In this document: piece by piece, positions 1 through 19,069 of the stretch
How the letters are laid out: every line of letters starts with the position of its first letter
How positions within the stretch are numbered: position 1 is the stretch's first letter
Origin: Mastacembelus armatus
Lineage: Eukaryota > Chordata > Actinopteri > Synbranchiformes > Mastacembelidae
Assembly: GCF_900324485.2 (NCBI RefSeq)
Contig: NC_046651.1
Location: forward strand, 7,656,605-7,720,604
Direction of reading: 5' to 3'
DNA length: 64,000 bases
Notes under the pieces: generated by a model
What the model was told of the DNA's origin: nothing
The model's database searches: none
What the model saw: the letters and a program-made list of their open reading frames with translations, nothing else
Program-made: the position numbers and the translations under genes

Positions 1-293
1 CATAAAACTCAAATCTTCTTAGCTCAGTTTAGTCACTATGGGTGCTTCTGTTTCCTAGCTGTTTTTTTGTGTTTTCCTATGGTGGCAACATCACTCATCA
101 CAAGAAAACCTCAGTGAGACTCCTAACAGATCACAAATTTTCTCGAATGGTCATATTCTGATCAGACAGCACCAAGACCTAAGCTCAAGTCTTCTCATCT
201 TTCCCTCCACACTCAGGTCAGTGTGCCATTTGAACATCTGGCAAAGTGAGCTCTTTCTGGCTGGCCTGCAGGTCAGTGGCAGGTATGAACATA

Positions 294-330
<37 letters not shown>

Positions 331-3300
331 GCTTCTTAAACATTGTCGTCCCTATTAATTCAATGCAGTAGCAGTGAATAAAAAATAAAACCTATTATTA
401 AGCAAAGTAAAGACATTTGGCTCAAATATGCAGAGATGAGGTGCTAGTTTTTAAATAAATAAAGAACCAGAACAGGAGATACAACACTGAGCATTTGATC
501 TAATCCTGATATGATTAAAAAAAACAAAAACATAAAACTTTTAATAAAATATTGAAAATCATTGACATTTGCCTGCAGAGTTAATGATATCTGATTCGTA
601 AAAAATAAACAAGTTTTGGTGGTAGATAAACAAGCAACAGCAATGAACTACAAAACGTATTGTGCTTCAACTACAAAATGCATAGTCACAAACTAGTTAC
701 TCTGCTTCCTCATAAACGAAATGGACATGTAAAGTGTGGATTGACACTGTTTGTGGCCCATTTATAAAAAAAAAAAGCGTTGAGGCACAAATTTGCAAAC
801 ATTGACATTATTCTTCTTTGTTTTTTCTCTCCTGTGGTCCAGCAGCTGCAGGGTATCAGATACCCCTTACTTTTCAAATGGATGAATGCAAACATGAATG
901 AGTGGAGGAGCAGGAAGAGGAGGCTTTACTGGATCTTAAAAGAGGGATCGAGGGCGTCCGTGTCTATCATTATGCTCAGTGTTGAGATGGTGCAAAACCA
1001 GTGAGACATGCAAACTGTTGAGTGGAACTGGTTAGTACTGCTTTTTTGAATAGGCGCGGCCACAGGGAGAAGGGGGTGAAACAATTCAGAGGTCCTGGCC
1101 CTTCTTCACTCATACTCACCTGCCCATCAACTCAAAGGCTCAACTTGCAAAAAATAAATAAATAAAGTGCACAAAAATGGACACAATTTCAAATATTCTG
1201 TGATTTGCACATTTAATTCAGTAAAAAAAAAAAAAAATCAACAGGCTAATGTTTAAAATGTTCATCCGCTGCTTATGGTGTTCTTGATTATGAATAAATA
1301 TATAAACAAATATGGAGACGAACATAAAACAACAATACATCCAGGCCTGTAATAGACGAGACCAATAGATGGACCAAGAAGGAGATCAGACGGAGTGAAT
1401 GAATGCGTGAGTCTGCAGTGAATCTGTGTATGGCAGTGATGCTTTTTGCCAATAAATGTCTGTCTGTGTTATTGTCTTAAGTGTTTGTTTTGCGTTCAGC
1501 TTTGCTTCAGAGAGCCTGAGGGAAGGATGTGATGACTGACAAATGAAAGTTCCTCTGCTGTCTTACCTAAATGAAATTACCAAGAAACATGCTCACTGAA
1601 ACGGAGAAGAGAAAGAGGAGTAAGACAGCTTTGAGTTGAGGACAGGAGAGCCATGAAGATTGTATGAAATGACAGAGCATTAGTCCAGCTTGTACCTCAA
1701 GGTCTAAAAAGACTTGAGAACGTTGAAAGATCTTGGTGGTGAACAAGTCTGTTGTTACATTTGTACTTTTGTTCTTTACTTCTGCTTTTCTCAGTTTTGT
1801 AATACATGTAAAATGTGTAGATACCTTTTACCAGAATGTGAGAGATTGTTTAAAGATGGGGCTGGAGAGAAGAGTACTGTTCACTTCCTGAGAGCTCTGG
1901 GACAAAACGTTAAAGCGAAAAATGTTGAGCAAAAACCTTTGGAGTCTGCCGGGAGCATGTGGCAGGCAATGACTGAAGGCGTCTTGTTAATATTAGACCC
2001 AGGAGCGTTTAGACCCAGGCCTGTCAGGATGGATGGATGTCACTGGTGAGAAGGCACTGACTGATGTCCTGTACATTTCTTTACCATGCTTCAACTTTAT
2101 TACTATATTATTTGTGTATATTTTCTGAATCAATAAAAATATACACAGCTTATTCAGACATCTAATAGTATGTTTCAACAGATTGCAACATATGTGACTA
2201 TTTCTAGTCATTGCTTCATATAGAATATATTTATTTTGACATATTTTAAAGAAATATTTATTTTAAAACTCATGTACTACCTTTTAATCATGTAAACTTA
2301 CATATTTTACATTCTATTGGATGTTGACATTGTCCCTTACATATAGCTTGTAAGCGGATGTTACATTGTTTTTGTAATTTAAAAAAACAAATTTATTGTT
2401 AATATTAATTTGCTGTTTATTGTCTTCTGTGAAAATGACCCTGATCAAAATACATCTTGGATTTGTAAACATTTTTAGAAGAAACCCTGCAAAACCCCTG
2501 GCGCATGATGTTGGTACAAGGGTCGAATAAAAAGGCATTTGCTTGTTGCATTATGGGAAATGTAGGCTCCAGTGTTTTTGGATGTTGATTCATACTAACG
2601 ACTACAACTCATTATATGCTCTGGTCTCTGCTGCTTCAATTCTGTAACTATTTTCAACTATTTTTACCAAATCTGCCTCTTTATAGTTCCCCAACCTCCC
2701 AGTAGGCTTTGGAGGCTTTAGATAAAATTAGTGTTATACTTTTTACATTATTAAACCACCACATTCCCAGAATATTTCTGAGGACTTACCCTCAGTGTTA
2801 GTGATGACAGAGATTTATGGAAAAGGCAGTCTCTGGAAAAACCCCAAAACAAACAAAACAATTAGAAAGTGATTAGGAGTATTCACTTTTAATGGAGTTT
2901 CTATACGTTGTGGTACTGGCCATCAATCATGTTATTAGTTACATCTGAGTGGGCTGATATCGATCCCGAAGGTATCCATACTACCTATCGTTGTTTGTAT
3001 AGCAGCCTCGATTGATACCAAAAGCAGCCCCACCCCACTGAAGAACCACCACCTGTGGCTGCAACGACGCGGCCTCTCGGTTTCTACTACAAACAGGAGG
3101 ATCGCTCGTTTTGTTCTCCACCGGAGCATTACATCACCATGTCAGCGCGACAGTATCCAGTTAACGTGGCGCTAATACCGACCCCCCGCTACGCGGTACC
3201 AAAAAACAAACGTACCCTTCGTATGAGGCTTTGTATATGTGTGAATGAATGGATGAGACGAGAGAGGAAAAGATGCGATATGTGGAGACAGACACATTCG

Positions 3301-3423
3301 AGGTTTAAAAGGTTTAACCTGGGGCTACAACATTTCCCGATAACATGTTAAATAATTAAGAGCCTACTGAAGATGATATATAATACCTCATGTTTATGTT
3401 CATTATTATTTCCGTACTATATG
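1..3423. other. Intergenic stretch upstream of tmem184b
   Basis: I see no coding exon here. Open frames are short, lack splice context and match no protein I know. Around 1,451-1,456 an AATAAA is followed by a GT-rich stretch (about 1,460-1,495), so the left end could hold the 3' UTR of a plus-strand gene lying outside the window. In human the next gene beyond TMEM184B is CSNK1E, but nothing in this sequence identifies it. The stretch 2,935-3,350 is GC-richer than its surroundings and looks like an unclassified interspersed repeat. Confidence 0.5.
295..326. repeat. (CA)n microsatellite
   Basis: Perfect CA dinucleotide tract of about 16 units in intergenic DNA. It is a likely length polymorphism with no sign of function. 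Confidence 0.95.
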
Positions 3424-4022
3424 GATTCAATTCAATTCAGTTTTATTTATATAGCGCCAAATCACAATGCAAATCATCCCAAGGCACTTTACAAAAACTA
3501 GAAACCCAACAAATTCATCAAATCATTATGAGCAGCACTTGGCCCGCAGTGGAGAGGAAAAACTCCCTTTAATGGAAGAATAAACCTCCAGCAGAACCAG
3601 GCTCAGTTTGGGCGGCCATCTGCCTCCTCCTGTAGGGGTGAGTGGATAGAGGAGAGAGAAAAGAACAGCAACAATAAACAACAAATAGACACTGCAGGTT
3701 GGTGGGGCCAGTAACTGCACATCAGCAATATACAGCTCCAGGACCAGGGACACCTGCAGAAGGTACAGAGAGAACAGAGAGAGGGAGAGCACAAAGTTAG
3801 TGACATTCAATGGTGGAATGTGAGGAGAGGAGGAGAGAGGAAGGGAGGGAGGGGAGGGTTAGGGTAGGGGGGCTCAGTGCACCGATGGTCCTCGGGCAGT
3901 CTAGGCCTATAGCAGCATAACTAACTAAGGGATGGTTCAGGGTTACCTGAAGCCAGCCCTAACTATATGCTTTGTCAAAGAGGAAGGTTTTAAGTCTAGC
4001 CTTAAAAGTACAGAGAGTGACC
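3424..4022. repeat. Teleost interspersed repeat, about 600 bp, family unassigned
   Basis: The block opens with an ATTCAATTC-type repeat and TTTATATAGCGCC. It continues through a GGAAAAACTCCC motif and an AG-rich middle, and ends with a GGGATGGTTCAGGG motif and a TTTTAAG segment. I recognise this order of motifs as a very abundant dispersed element of percomorph fish genomes, but I cannot name the family with certainty. The open frames inside it on the minus strand (3,526-3,810) are by-products of its composition and not genes. Confidence 0.7.
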
Positions 4023-4289
4023 TCATAACGACATAAGACTTTTGTTTATGACAGTATAATCAGCATCAGTATGGATCCTGGCCTGGAGTTTCCTGGATAT
4101 TGCGTTTCTGTTGTAAAGACATACATTTAGCTGCGATACTTATGATTTAAAAGGGACCGGAAACGTGTTATTAATTATGATGATGTATGTTTGTTGCCCA
4201 CACCTACAAGAAGTCGTAATCAAATCATTAATCAGCTGTGTAGGAGCAGTGCTCACCTTCTTCCACACGTCACCCACGTTTGTCCTGCT

Positions 4290-4727
4290 GCTCCGAGAAT
4301 AGAACCGCGCACGCGCCGTCTTTCCTCCACAGCCGGCGTGTGATTGGCTAAAACGACTCGTCCTCGCGGGGTGGGCGGGGCCGCTGCGATCTTCAGTTAA
4401 TCCCGGAGGGATTGAGTCTGAGGGCGGCGGAGTGGAGAACTGGGGTGGGAGAGGAAACAGCGATAATATACGGTGTAAATGGACAGACACGAGTGTTAAA
4501 AGAACAGTATAGAAGTTGGTTAAGATGAAGGACAAAGTTTTGAGGTGAACAGTTTTGTTGGGGAGACGCACTGATTGACGGGGCAATCCGCTAAGAGCCC
4601 AACATGGATGTCCGGGGAGCAACGGTGCTGCTCTGAGGAGGAATTAGGGCCGATTCTGGGTTATTTCTGGTCCCGAGTTTGTCTCACTGAGCTGAGAAGG
4701 AGTTTAAAGGCGCGGCCTATTTACCAG
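4290..4727 (+). promoter_or_regulatory. tmem184b: tmem184b CpG-rich promoter and 5' UTR exon 1
   Basis: GC- and CpG-rich stretch with an inverted CCAAT box (ATTGG at about 4,343) and a GC box (GGGCGGGG at about 4,373). This fits a TATA-less housekeeping promoter. Non-coding exon 1 ends at 4,727 with CAG before a GTGAGT donor. The transcription start is not visible but probably lies between about 4,390 and 4,440. A 160-codon minus-strand open frame over this region is a by-product of CpG content. Confidence 0.6.
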
Positions 4728-4812
4728 GTGAGTTTTTAACACAGGTTAGAAATACTTTGCTATTACATAAACACTTCACTCCCGAACTAATGAAAGTGTC
4801 TCCCTCTCCCAG

Positions 4813-4864
4813 GTGCAGGCTTAAAACTCAGGTCCATCTGCTGAGGCGGACTCAGTGAGCAAAG
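4813..4864 (+). other. tmem184b: tmem184b 5' UTR exon 2 (non-coding)
   Basis: A short candidate exon of 52 nt. It is preceded by a pyrimidine tract ending in CCCAG and followed by GTGAGT after AAAG. It carries no long frame leading to the next exon. It lies 85 nt after exon 1, so exon 1 could also splice directly to the coding exon at 6,634. Confidence 0.5.
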
Positions 4865-6633
4865 GTGAGTCTTTTCAGGCTTTGTTTGAGTGTAACCGCC
4901 ATTTCCATTTTATTCAAACTTGTCCAGCCAGATTTCCCAAGAGCATTAATTCGCAGCAGTACAATAAAATATTCTTAAAGCAAGCATGTGTCAACGGCTT
5001 CGGTATAAATCCCAGGATGCTGCTGCTGCTGCTGTTGTTGTTTTTGTTTCAACCAGTATGATAATCCAGTCTGTCCAGTCTGTTTATATTGAATTATAAA
5101 CACCCCGTGTCTGCCTCCCATCACCCCTTTCCATCTGTTGCTTTGCTTTATTCCTGACCCCTTGTCTCTCTGATATATTATTCCCCTCTATAAGTGTATG
5201 TGTGTGTGGGGGGGGGGCTGACTTTCATTTGCCTTTCAAATGAAACACACAGATGGCCCCTGGCTCCAGCTCAGCATCATGTCACTGTCACTGGTATTAT
5301 GTTTGTGTGTGTGGATGCTGATGCCTTCGTTTCTTGTTGTTGACATGTGGATCTGCTGATCACTGGCAAACCAGTTCGAATGACCTGCTGTCTGACACAC
5401 ACAGGCAGACACAGGTTGCAACTTCACGTGAACATAGTCAGTGTTGTGGGAATAGGACTATGTCAGCCCGTTATTGTCCATGCTGTCTGTTCTCTGTGTG
5501 ACTTTCAGTTGCCATGCTGCACCGGCAGACAGGACATGAATGGATGGAGCGAAGGGGGACCACTCTCAATGCATGTCATTTCAATCAGTGACTGTTTTTA
5601 TTAGATATTTTAAATATGTCACTGTTCACTATCCCAATTTGTGTGTGTGACATTATGTGGGGTTGTATTTGTGTCAGCCCCCTCTCCATCTTCAGAACAC
5701 TAAGGTCTCTGTCCCCTTTGTGCTCAGTATTACATGACGACCGTCTGTCACCTTGAGAACATGACTGTGTCAGCCTGGAGTCAGTGACAAGCAGCTGCTT
5801 ATGTAGCTTGTCTGTTGGCCACTTCTAGTCCAGTTATCTTGGGATGATGGATACAGTAGTGTCTTTTGTTCATTGCCATGTAAAACTGCAAGCTGTAGGA
5901 TTCTGATCCTGGTTTTAGTGACTGGATTATATATGGAAAGATACTGTGTGGGCATGTCAAAGTTGGTAAAGATTCACCCTAATTGGGTTGACAGTGTTAT
6001 GAAATATGCTCTAGGTACCTTCTGTTTGAGGTGGTGGAGTTTGACAGCAGGAAAACACACAGTGATTGAAAGTATCGTGTTTTGTTGTCAGTCATGCCAA
6101 TCAAAAAGCATTTTCTTAATGATCTCACATCACAAAAGGTGGAATATGTGAACCCTTAAAAAAAAAAAACCAGATTGCCTTGCATCTAAATGACATGTTG
6201 CTTTTTGTTAAGTTGAGAAAGAAGCACTCCACCTTAAACCACAACAGAGTGGTTGCTGTTGGGTAACTTTAGCCTGCAGCGGTTAAATGGCATCCTGAGA
6301 GATGTATGAACGTAAACAACTAGTTTCTGTTCCCATATAATACAACACTGTGCTGTTGTACAGTTGTCACACGTTCTTGACTGTGAAATGTTGACCTGCA
6401 GTGTGTCAATGTTTATTATGTCTTCATACCTCAGATTACACTTAACATAGATAACAAAGAATGTGTGATCTCCTTTCCAGGTTGATGATTACTAGTGGTC
6501 ACAGTTTGAAAGAAGTTTCAGTGGTGATCAGTGGTGATACATGCGCTTAAAGCCACTAGTCTGATAAATAATCTATTCTGTCAGGCTGGTAGTGTAAAGA
6601 TGTGAAACTTGAGACTTTCTTTGTCACTTCCAG

Positions 6634-12869
<6,236 letters not shown>

Positions 12870-15690
12870 AGCGGGAAGTATCAAAAACAAGTGCTCCGCT
12901 TAGCACAGCTGGAGTTTATTCAGGCTGGGGTTTTAACAGCGGATGGTACTCGACCATCCTGTGCAGCCAGGAGTAATGATTAGAGAGTTGTGTGTTTGTT
13001 TTGCCCATTTTTTTGAGACTGATCTTGTGACGCGAGGACCTTCCTGTGTAAACGTGCACCCACTTTTCCCAATCGTCTTATTTGGTGGCAACAGTCAAAG
13101 CTGATTTGGTGTTAAAATCATCAGCTGGAAAATAAACAGGGCTGTGCTAGTTTTTAAACATTTATGAGTCACACACTGAGTCATACTTGACTTTAAAATA
13201 GAAGTTTTCTGGCTTGGGTAGAAGCCACTGACTGCTTATTAAAGTTTTCCCGTCACCAAAATCCTTCTTCGGCTGAAATAGATTTGTTTCAGTCACTGGA
13301 TCTGAAAAAAACGAACAAGTTTCATACATTACAAACTTTTAATTTTGTGAACCTGAGAAGAGAATTAGAAAATTTGATTCAATACAAGTGAATTTACAGA
13401 GACCTCAGTGCATTGTGGGATTTTAAGAGGCATCCCTCACTGCTGGCCGACTGATTTAAAGGGAAACCAAGTCACAAACGCAAGCTGAGGTCAGTTTGTA
13501 TGGATCAATGTTGTTATTGATATTGGAGGAACAGATGAAAGAGGCAAAGCAGATTAGAGAGTACATCTGCTCCCAGTGGGCAGCAGCAGTGAGACAGGGT
13601 GGGATTACACTGGTGTAACAGGAGCGTTATTTGAACGGCTGGGATTAAAGCTCGAGCTGCTTCGCTCAGTCGACCTCTGCAGGCCACAGCATAGGTTAAC
13701 GGGGTGGATGGAAAGACTGCAGAGGAATATTAAAGCTGATATTAGATGCTTGTTCTTAGTGGAGGAGTAAAACCTTTCCTATTCATGTGCATACATTATT
13801 TCAAATGTTAAGAGGCAGAACCGAAACTTAGATTCTCCATTTTTGTATAAAAATATAATAGATATTGCTATTGTACATACTTCTTAATTTTTCAAAAAGA
13901 AAAATTCATTTTTACAGGAAGTGTGTGAGCCTTTGCAGTTAAGGAGACATAGGGCCTCAACTTTAGAACTGTATTTCTTTTTTTGATAATTACAAGTTAA
14001 ACCTAATGAGAGCACATTTAAGGAAAGACTACATAATATAACTATGTTCAAATTATTTAGCTAAAGTTCCTTTTTATTTCTGTTCCTCTTTAAGTTTGTG
14101 GGTGTGGTTTAATGCATTTTTTAAAACCCTCCCATCTCTCATGGTCTGTATGGCTCCAGATACTTTACAGTTACTGAAGTCTGTCCAAATCAGCCTTGTA
14201 TTTTTTTGCATTTGCCCTGAATCCCCAGTCAGCCAGTGACTTTTCAGTATTTTATTTTAATTTTTTTTTTTTTGGCTTGCCAAGGGGTAGAGCTTGAGCT
14301 TAGCTACATGTTTTGCACATTATTTAATTTTTCTTCTGGGCTATGTTATACTAGCTGGCTTTAAAAAAAAAAAAAAATCACAAACTGAATATTAGCAAAA
14401 ACCAATGGGACAAACTTTCATCTTGTCAGACAGTGAGTATTCTGTGTTAAAACTAACACATACTGCATTATACTGTTTTCTTCCAGTCAGTCTTTTTTGT
14501 TTGTTTGTTTGTTTGATTTCATTTCACCAAAGCTGGTTGTTTTTTAAACTCATAGCTGGAGCCCTTGAGTCATCTGAATGAGTCATAACCTCATCTGCCG
14601 ACACGTTTACTGTAACTTCCTGCACTGCTCTGTGGTAGCGCTGTATGAGCACCAGGGGGCCTTATGGAGAGGCCACGAACACGTTCACCCTCTTATCTTT
14701 GTGCCGACAGACAGCTATCACACACTTTCAACTTGGAGCACATGCGTCAGAAAGAATGCTTTGCCTTAGGGCAAGTCATCGTTTTATAATCTTCTGTGTG
14801 TGTATTCTTCTCTAGTCGGAAAATAGGAGCAAGCCCCAGCCTCAGACAGTGGTCATAGGTCGTTCCTTCTTTCTGATTCAGCCTGACATAATATTGGTTT
14901 TAAAACCGAGACAGAAACTGTGTCTGTGTGCAGGAGCAGTCGGTTATTTTTGGACATTGCTGAGTATTGTCTGGGTAATTATGTTGCTATATTTTGACAT
15001 GGATGGCAACTGGATTATTTTTACCTTGACTAAGCTTCATCCTGCTTCAAATGACCCTGAATCTCTCTCTAAAGACCCAAGTGTGTTCAGCTTTGCTGCG
15101 CTGAATACAGCTTCCTCTCTATGTAACTGCATTTTCATGTTGGAATCATGAATGAACAGTTTAAGGGGTTTTACAGTTTTGGGGTTGAAGCATTAAAAGC
15201 GACAAGCCCTTGTGCGTGTGTGAGTGCATTAGTGTGCTGCGTTAAATGTGATGTGTATCACAGCTTATAAAGGCAGATTTCATTACTGGACAATAGAATA
15301 ATTTACTATTTGAAAGCAAAACAGACAGTGTGCCTGTCTTACCACACTTTGAATGTCATAAATCACTTGTGAGCTAAAGCCACTCATGCATTGTTCAGTC
15401 TTTTTTTTCCTACATTCTTGTTATTCTTTCAGATGTGTGTGTGAATATTACTGTAGACTGTTGCTGCAAATGCAGTTTTAGGTGCTGGAAGAATAGTAGC
15501 TTTGAGTGGACATTGTCATATATGCTGCAAAGGCTGAGCACAGGAGGAACAAGAAGCTAATTTTATATTTTGACTTTCTTTTTTTTTCGTGAAACTCTTT
15601 GTACATTTTAAAGCTGCTCATGATGCTTCTATTTTATGTCAAATGGATAAATATCAACAGAAATAATAAAAGATATTTAGTCTGGTATTT
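12870..15690 (+). other. tmem184b: tmem184b 3' UTR (inferred)
   Basis: Runs from the TAG stop to the poly(A) signal at 15,665. It has no coding exons. It is AT-rich in the middle and includes poly(T)/poly(A) runs at about 14,263 and 14,363. A nearer AATAAA at about 13,130 could give a short form. The length (about 2.8 kb) is plausible for this gene, whose mammalian 3' UTR is also long. A CTCF-like motif at 14,648-14,661 lies inside. Confidence 0.5.
15665..15670 (+). terminator. tmem184b: Poly(A) signal AATAAA, probable distal end of tmem184b
   Basis: AATAAA followed within 15-40 nt by a GT/T-rich stretch (about 15,680-15,705), the normal arrangement of a vertebrate cleavage site. It lies about 370 bp before the candidate maff signal on the other strand. 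Confidence 0.55.
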
Positions 15691-15717
15691 AGGTTGTGTC
15701 TTTTGCAGTATTTACAT

Positions 15718-15770
15718 TGTGTGTGTGTGTGTGTGAGTGAGAGAGTGAGTGAGAGAGAACATGAGGGAGA
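15718..15770. repeat. (GT)n/(GAGT)n compound microsatellite
   Basis: A GT run passes into GAGT/GAGA repeats in the short gap between the convergent tmem184b and maff transcripts. It generates a spurious open frame on each strand. Confidence 0.85.
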
Positions 15771-16038
15771 ACATGAGGGATGTAGCAGAGAGGCAGTAAA
15801 TCTGAGCAGCGGGTGGGCTAGTGCACCCGAGACAGGACATTATGTCATAAGAGATGTAACGTGCATGGACATGAAGTTGCTTTGGAAAAAAATAATAATA
15901 CTCATCCCACACAAACAGCATCTCTCAGTTGACACTTGTCTCCTGATCCAGAGCGATAACTGCAACATGTCCTGTGCTTCCTTTCCGTACCTCTTCAAAC
16001 CACCACAAACAGGCCATTTTATGTACAATATGTACAAC

Positions 16039-18374
16039 ATTTATTATAATTAATATATAAAATAGACAATGTACTTAAAATTTCACCATAGAAAAAATAC
16101 AAGTAATAAATACAAAGACCATTTTTGTTTTGCAAGTATTACAAAACATCCAGCACAATTTGACAGATGTGAGACATTAAAATATTGGGAATAAATGCTT
16201 TGTCACACTTATATTCATATAGCTAAATATATGCATCATATCTTTAGGGGTTATTTTTAACACAGTCTAATGTGTTACAATGCCTGCTTATAAATGATAT
16301 TGCTAGCACTACTCAGTGGCCTAGACTCCATTAAATCCAGGTCTGTTTGAGCACGTCTTAAGTGAAACAGGCCTACGAGTGATGGAGATTTTTTTCAAGT
16401 GAATAAAGCTCCGCCTCTTTCCACCTTCTTTCCCTGTCCGCCTTGTCTACTTTCTTTCTCCATCTTTCTCAACCTTTCAGCCTCCTCCTCCGCTCTGACC
16501 TTCTCTTCACATTTTCATCTGTTTTCCTTTAACGTCCTGTTTCGACCCACTCGTTCACACGTATAACATAGAAATCAATTAGAAAAATAATATCCCTCCA
16601 ATAATCCACTATGACAAACATGACAAAAACACGCACACACTACAATTCCCCATACAGCAATATGGCCATTGGCTTTGAGCATGTTTCTATGTAGCTAATA
16701 ACATTTTTGTGAAGTAATCATTGTTGCCACACAATACAATAATTAGACATGAGAATATCCCCAGACTACTCATGAGCAAGTACTTCTGAAAACATACAGA
16801 ACATCACAGCACTCGTTAGCTTGTCTTTTCATAACATCTACCTTTAAATACAAATAAAATATAGAATATATCTCTGATTAATGTCACTCAACATTTTCGT
16901 CTCTGAGCGGCAAATACAAACATTACAAAAAGGAACACAAAACGGGAATGTATGTGGAGGATTTGCATCGACTCGAACATAATTCCTACCAGACGTGACT
17001 CTGCTTTGACACGTTTTTAGCAAAATGACCAACATCTGTTCTACCAGATATGAAAAAGGGAAGCCACAGCAGAACTGTAGCAGAGTTACTGCACAGCAGG
17101 GATTGTGAAATGATCATAGCTCGGACAGCAGGAGGTTCCAGAGTAATGTAAAGAAAGAAATGTGCTGTCATGAACAGAAGTAGTTGTTTTTAAACCTTTT
17201 GCCTCTTAGCTTTGCATTGTAACTCCTACTTACACTGAAGGCACTGCATTAATGAGAGGAATGTGTATACACATAGTACAAAACTTCTGTCAAAACTGCA
17301 CAAGAGGGGGCTAGAACAGGGAGCGAGCAGTGACTGGTGAATCCCAAAACTAAGCAGTTTTCACTGTACAGTGTGCACTGAACAGCTTGAAAGAAATCAT
17401 GGTTCACAAATGCAGTGTTTCTCAACCTTCTTGTCCATTTGTACTCACAAAAACTCCCAAATCCACATGATCTAAGCAGCTGGAGAGCTGTGCAGTTTAT
17501 CTGAGTACAGTAGACTGTGGTATTTTATTTTGAAAAGTATGGAGTGAGCTCCAGATTGCTTATTTGGAAATAATTTATTTCTCACTATGAAACAAAAACA
17601 TGTCTGTCAATATATTTTTTATGAAATATCACAAGATTGAGAAACTCTGCATTCTGATTCATACTTTTGGAGACTTTCTTGCCTGGTACCAGAGACAACT
17701 GATCCTGGACTGGTGTACCAGGAACGCAGACTTTGTAGAGCTGAAGGAAACTGCAGGTACTTCTGCTCCACCTGGGGTGTCTTGCTGTTGGTCGGGCGTA
17801 AACTGAAGGAGACCACCAGCATCTACAGCTGGAGTTGTTGAGTAATGGAGATGTACAGTAACTCTGGTCCGTTTGGTCTGGCTTCAGTCAGAGTCAGTCA
17901 ACGTCTATGCCCCGTATGGGTCAGGGAACGAGTGTGAGGATTTTGTGCGTGCGTTTGTGTGTAATGCAGCAGCTCTCAACCCCTCGTTCACATTATACCC
18001 GCTGCATCTTTCTGAACATAATGCCAAACTTTGAGAATCTCTAAACAAACACACTTAAATACATTTCAGTCAGCTAATCCATGGTGTTGTAAAAACAGCA
18101 CTAAGTAGAGGATGCCTCCACAGGTCCTAGATGATTCTTTTTAACTATTCCTGGCCCTTACTTGGGAAAAAGTGTAGCGGTTATACACTAGTCTGTCAAC
18201 ACTGTGCCGCACAGGGCTGAATAATGTGAACGAGGCGTGGTGCAGACAAGTGTTTAGTATTTTCCTACTAATATCATCTTCCTGTGTATGTGTAGCACAT
18301 GTCTGCGTCCTGGTGTGTGTGTGTTTGCATTGCAGCTTGTGTGTCCGTCCTCCCAGTGGTTCCAGCAGTTCCTC
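16039..18374 (-). other. maff: maff 3' UTR (inferred) with poly(A) signal near 16,039
   Basis: TTTATT on the plus strand at 16,039-16,044 reads AATAAA on the minus strand, a reasonable distal poly(A) signal for maff. The interval down to the maff stop at 18,375 has no convincing exon of either gene. It contains several TAAAT words (ATTTA on the transcript), as expected for a short-lived immediate-early-type mRNA. The end is inferred only. A LINE-like fragment (about 17,680-17,965) lies inside. Confidence 0.45.
17680..17965 (+). mobile_element. Possible degenerate LINE endonuclease-region fragment
   Basis: One plus-strand frame (about 17,897-17,960) reads VNVYAPYGSGNECEDF, resembling the N-V-Y-A-P segment of apurinic-type endonucleases of non-LTR retrotransposons. 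The upstream part is open in another frame (to 17,806), so the copy would be broken by frameshifts. The resemblance rests on one short motif and could be chance. Confidence 0.3.
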
Positions 18375-19021
18375 CTAGGATGTCTCTTGCTCTCTCTGTG
18401 GCTGAGGCTGTGGTGGACTCTTGACGATGGTGATAACTGAGGCGGTGTTGAGACGAGGGGCCGTTGCCAGTAGATTTCCCCCTCCGGCCTCTAGACCCCT
18501 GGCGAATCTCTGGAGGGCGGCCAGGCGCGCGCCGAGCCCCTCCAGCTCTTTCCTCATGCCGGCATTCTCGGCCCCAAGCCTCTCCACCTCCCTCTGCAGC
18601 TCCATTTTCTGCTGCTCCAGGGCCTCGCGCTGGGAGACTCGTTTGACCCGGCAGCTGGCCGCATACCCACGGTTCTTCAGGGTGCGACGCCGCTGCTTCA
18701 GCTTCTGGATCTCCTCACGCGACAGGCCACGCAGGTGGAGGTTCAGCTCCCGGACTGATAGGGACATGAGCTCACTGTCCGACAGGAAGGGCACGTTCTC
18801 GCCACATTCCTGCTTCACCTGAGGGGGAACAATGAGAAATGCCTTTAAAGAATACCTGATATAGAGGAGAGTAAAACCCCTTTTCATCGTTGCAGTTTTC
18901 CATCTAGTAAAATTAGCCTCAGGCTCATCAACAGGACTCATTCTTCTTGAGTTAATAAAACAGGGTTTTACTTTGGGCTACGTGTTACCTTCAGGGCTTT
19001 GCTGTTTCTTTCTGTTGTCAT
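18375..19021 (-). CDS. maff: Small Maf bZIP transcription factor, MafF-type
   Basis: Two coding exons on the minus strand, 18989-19021 ([11 protein letters not shown]) and 18375-18818, are joined by GTAACA/CAG and give 158 aa. The sequence has the small-Maf layout. VKQE at residues 12-15 fits the psi-K-x-E sumoylation site seen in MafG/MafK. The extended homology region is about 24-50 and the basic region 51-76 contains [19 protein letters not shown] leucine zipper follows to about residue 115, and the tail ends with SVITIVKS. No transactivation domain is present, so it should act as a homodimer repressor or as the partner of Nrf/Bach proteins at MARE/ARE sites. MafF, MafG and MafK are close in sequence. 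The F assignment rests on the convergent tmem184b neighbour as on human 22q13. Confidence 0.93.
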
Positions 19022-19069
19022 GATCCAACTGTCTTCAGCTTTTCCGCCCAGTCAACAGCTATAGACGCA
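18989..19069 (-). other. maff: maff exon 2, 5' UTR part plus start codon
   Basis: On the minus strand a pyrimidine-rich acceptor (...GTTCTTCCAG) defines an exon from 19,069 down to 18,989. It carries 48 nt of leader and the ATG at 19,021. Confidence 0.65.

Noticed and set aside
1714-2049. A 111-codon plus-strand frame with many cysteines
   Set aside because: No recognisable family, AT-rich context, no supporting splice or promoter signals. Probably chance.
3526-3810. Minus-strand frame of 94 codons, Leu- and Ser-rich
   Set aside because: It lies wholly inside the dispersed teleost repeat at 3,424-4,022.
4140-4622. A 160-codon minus-strand frame
   Set aside because: It covers the CpG-rich tmem184b promoter and first exon and has no family resemblance or exon structure.
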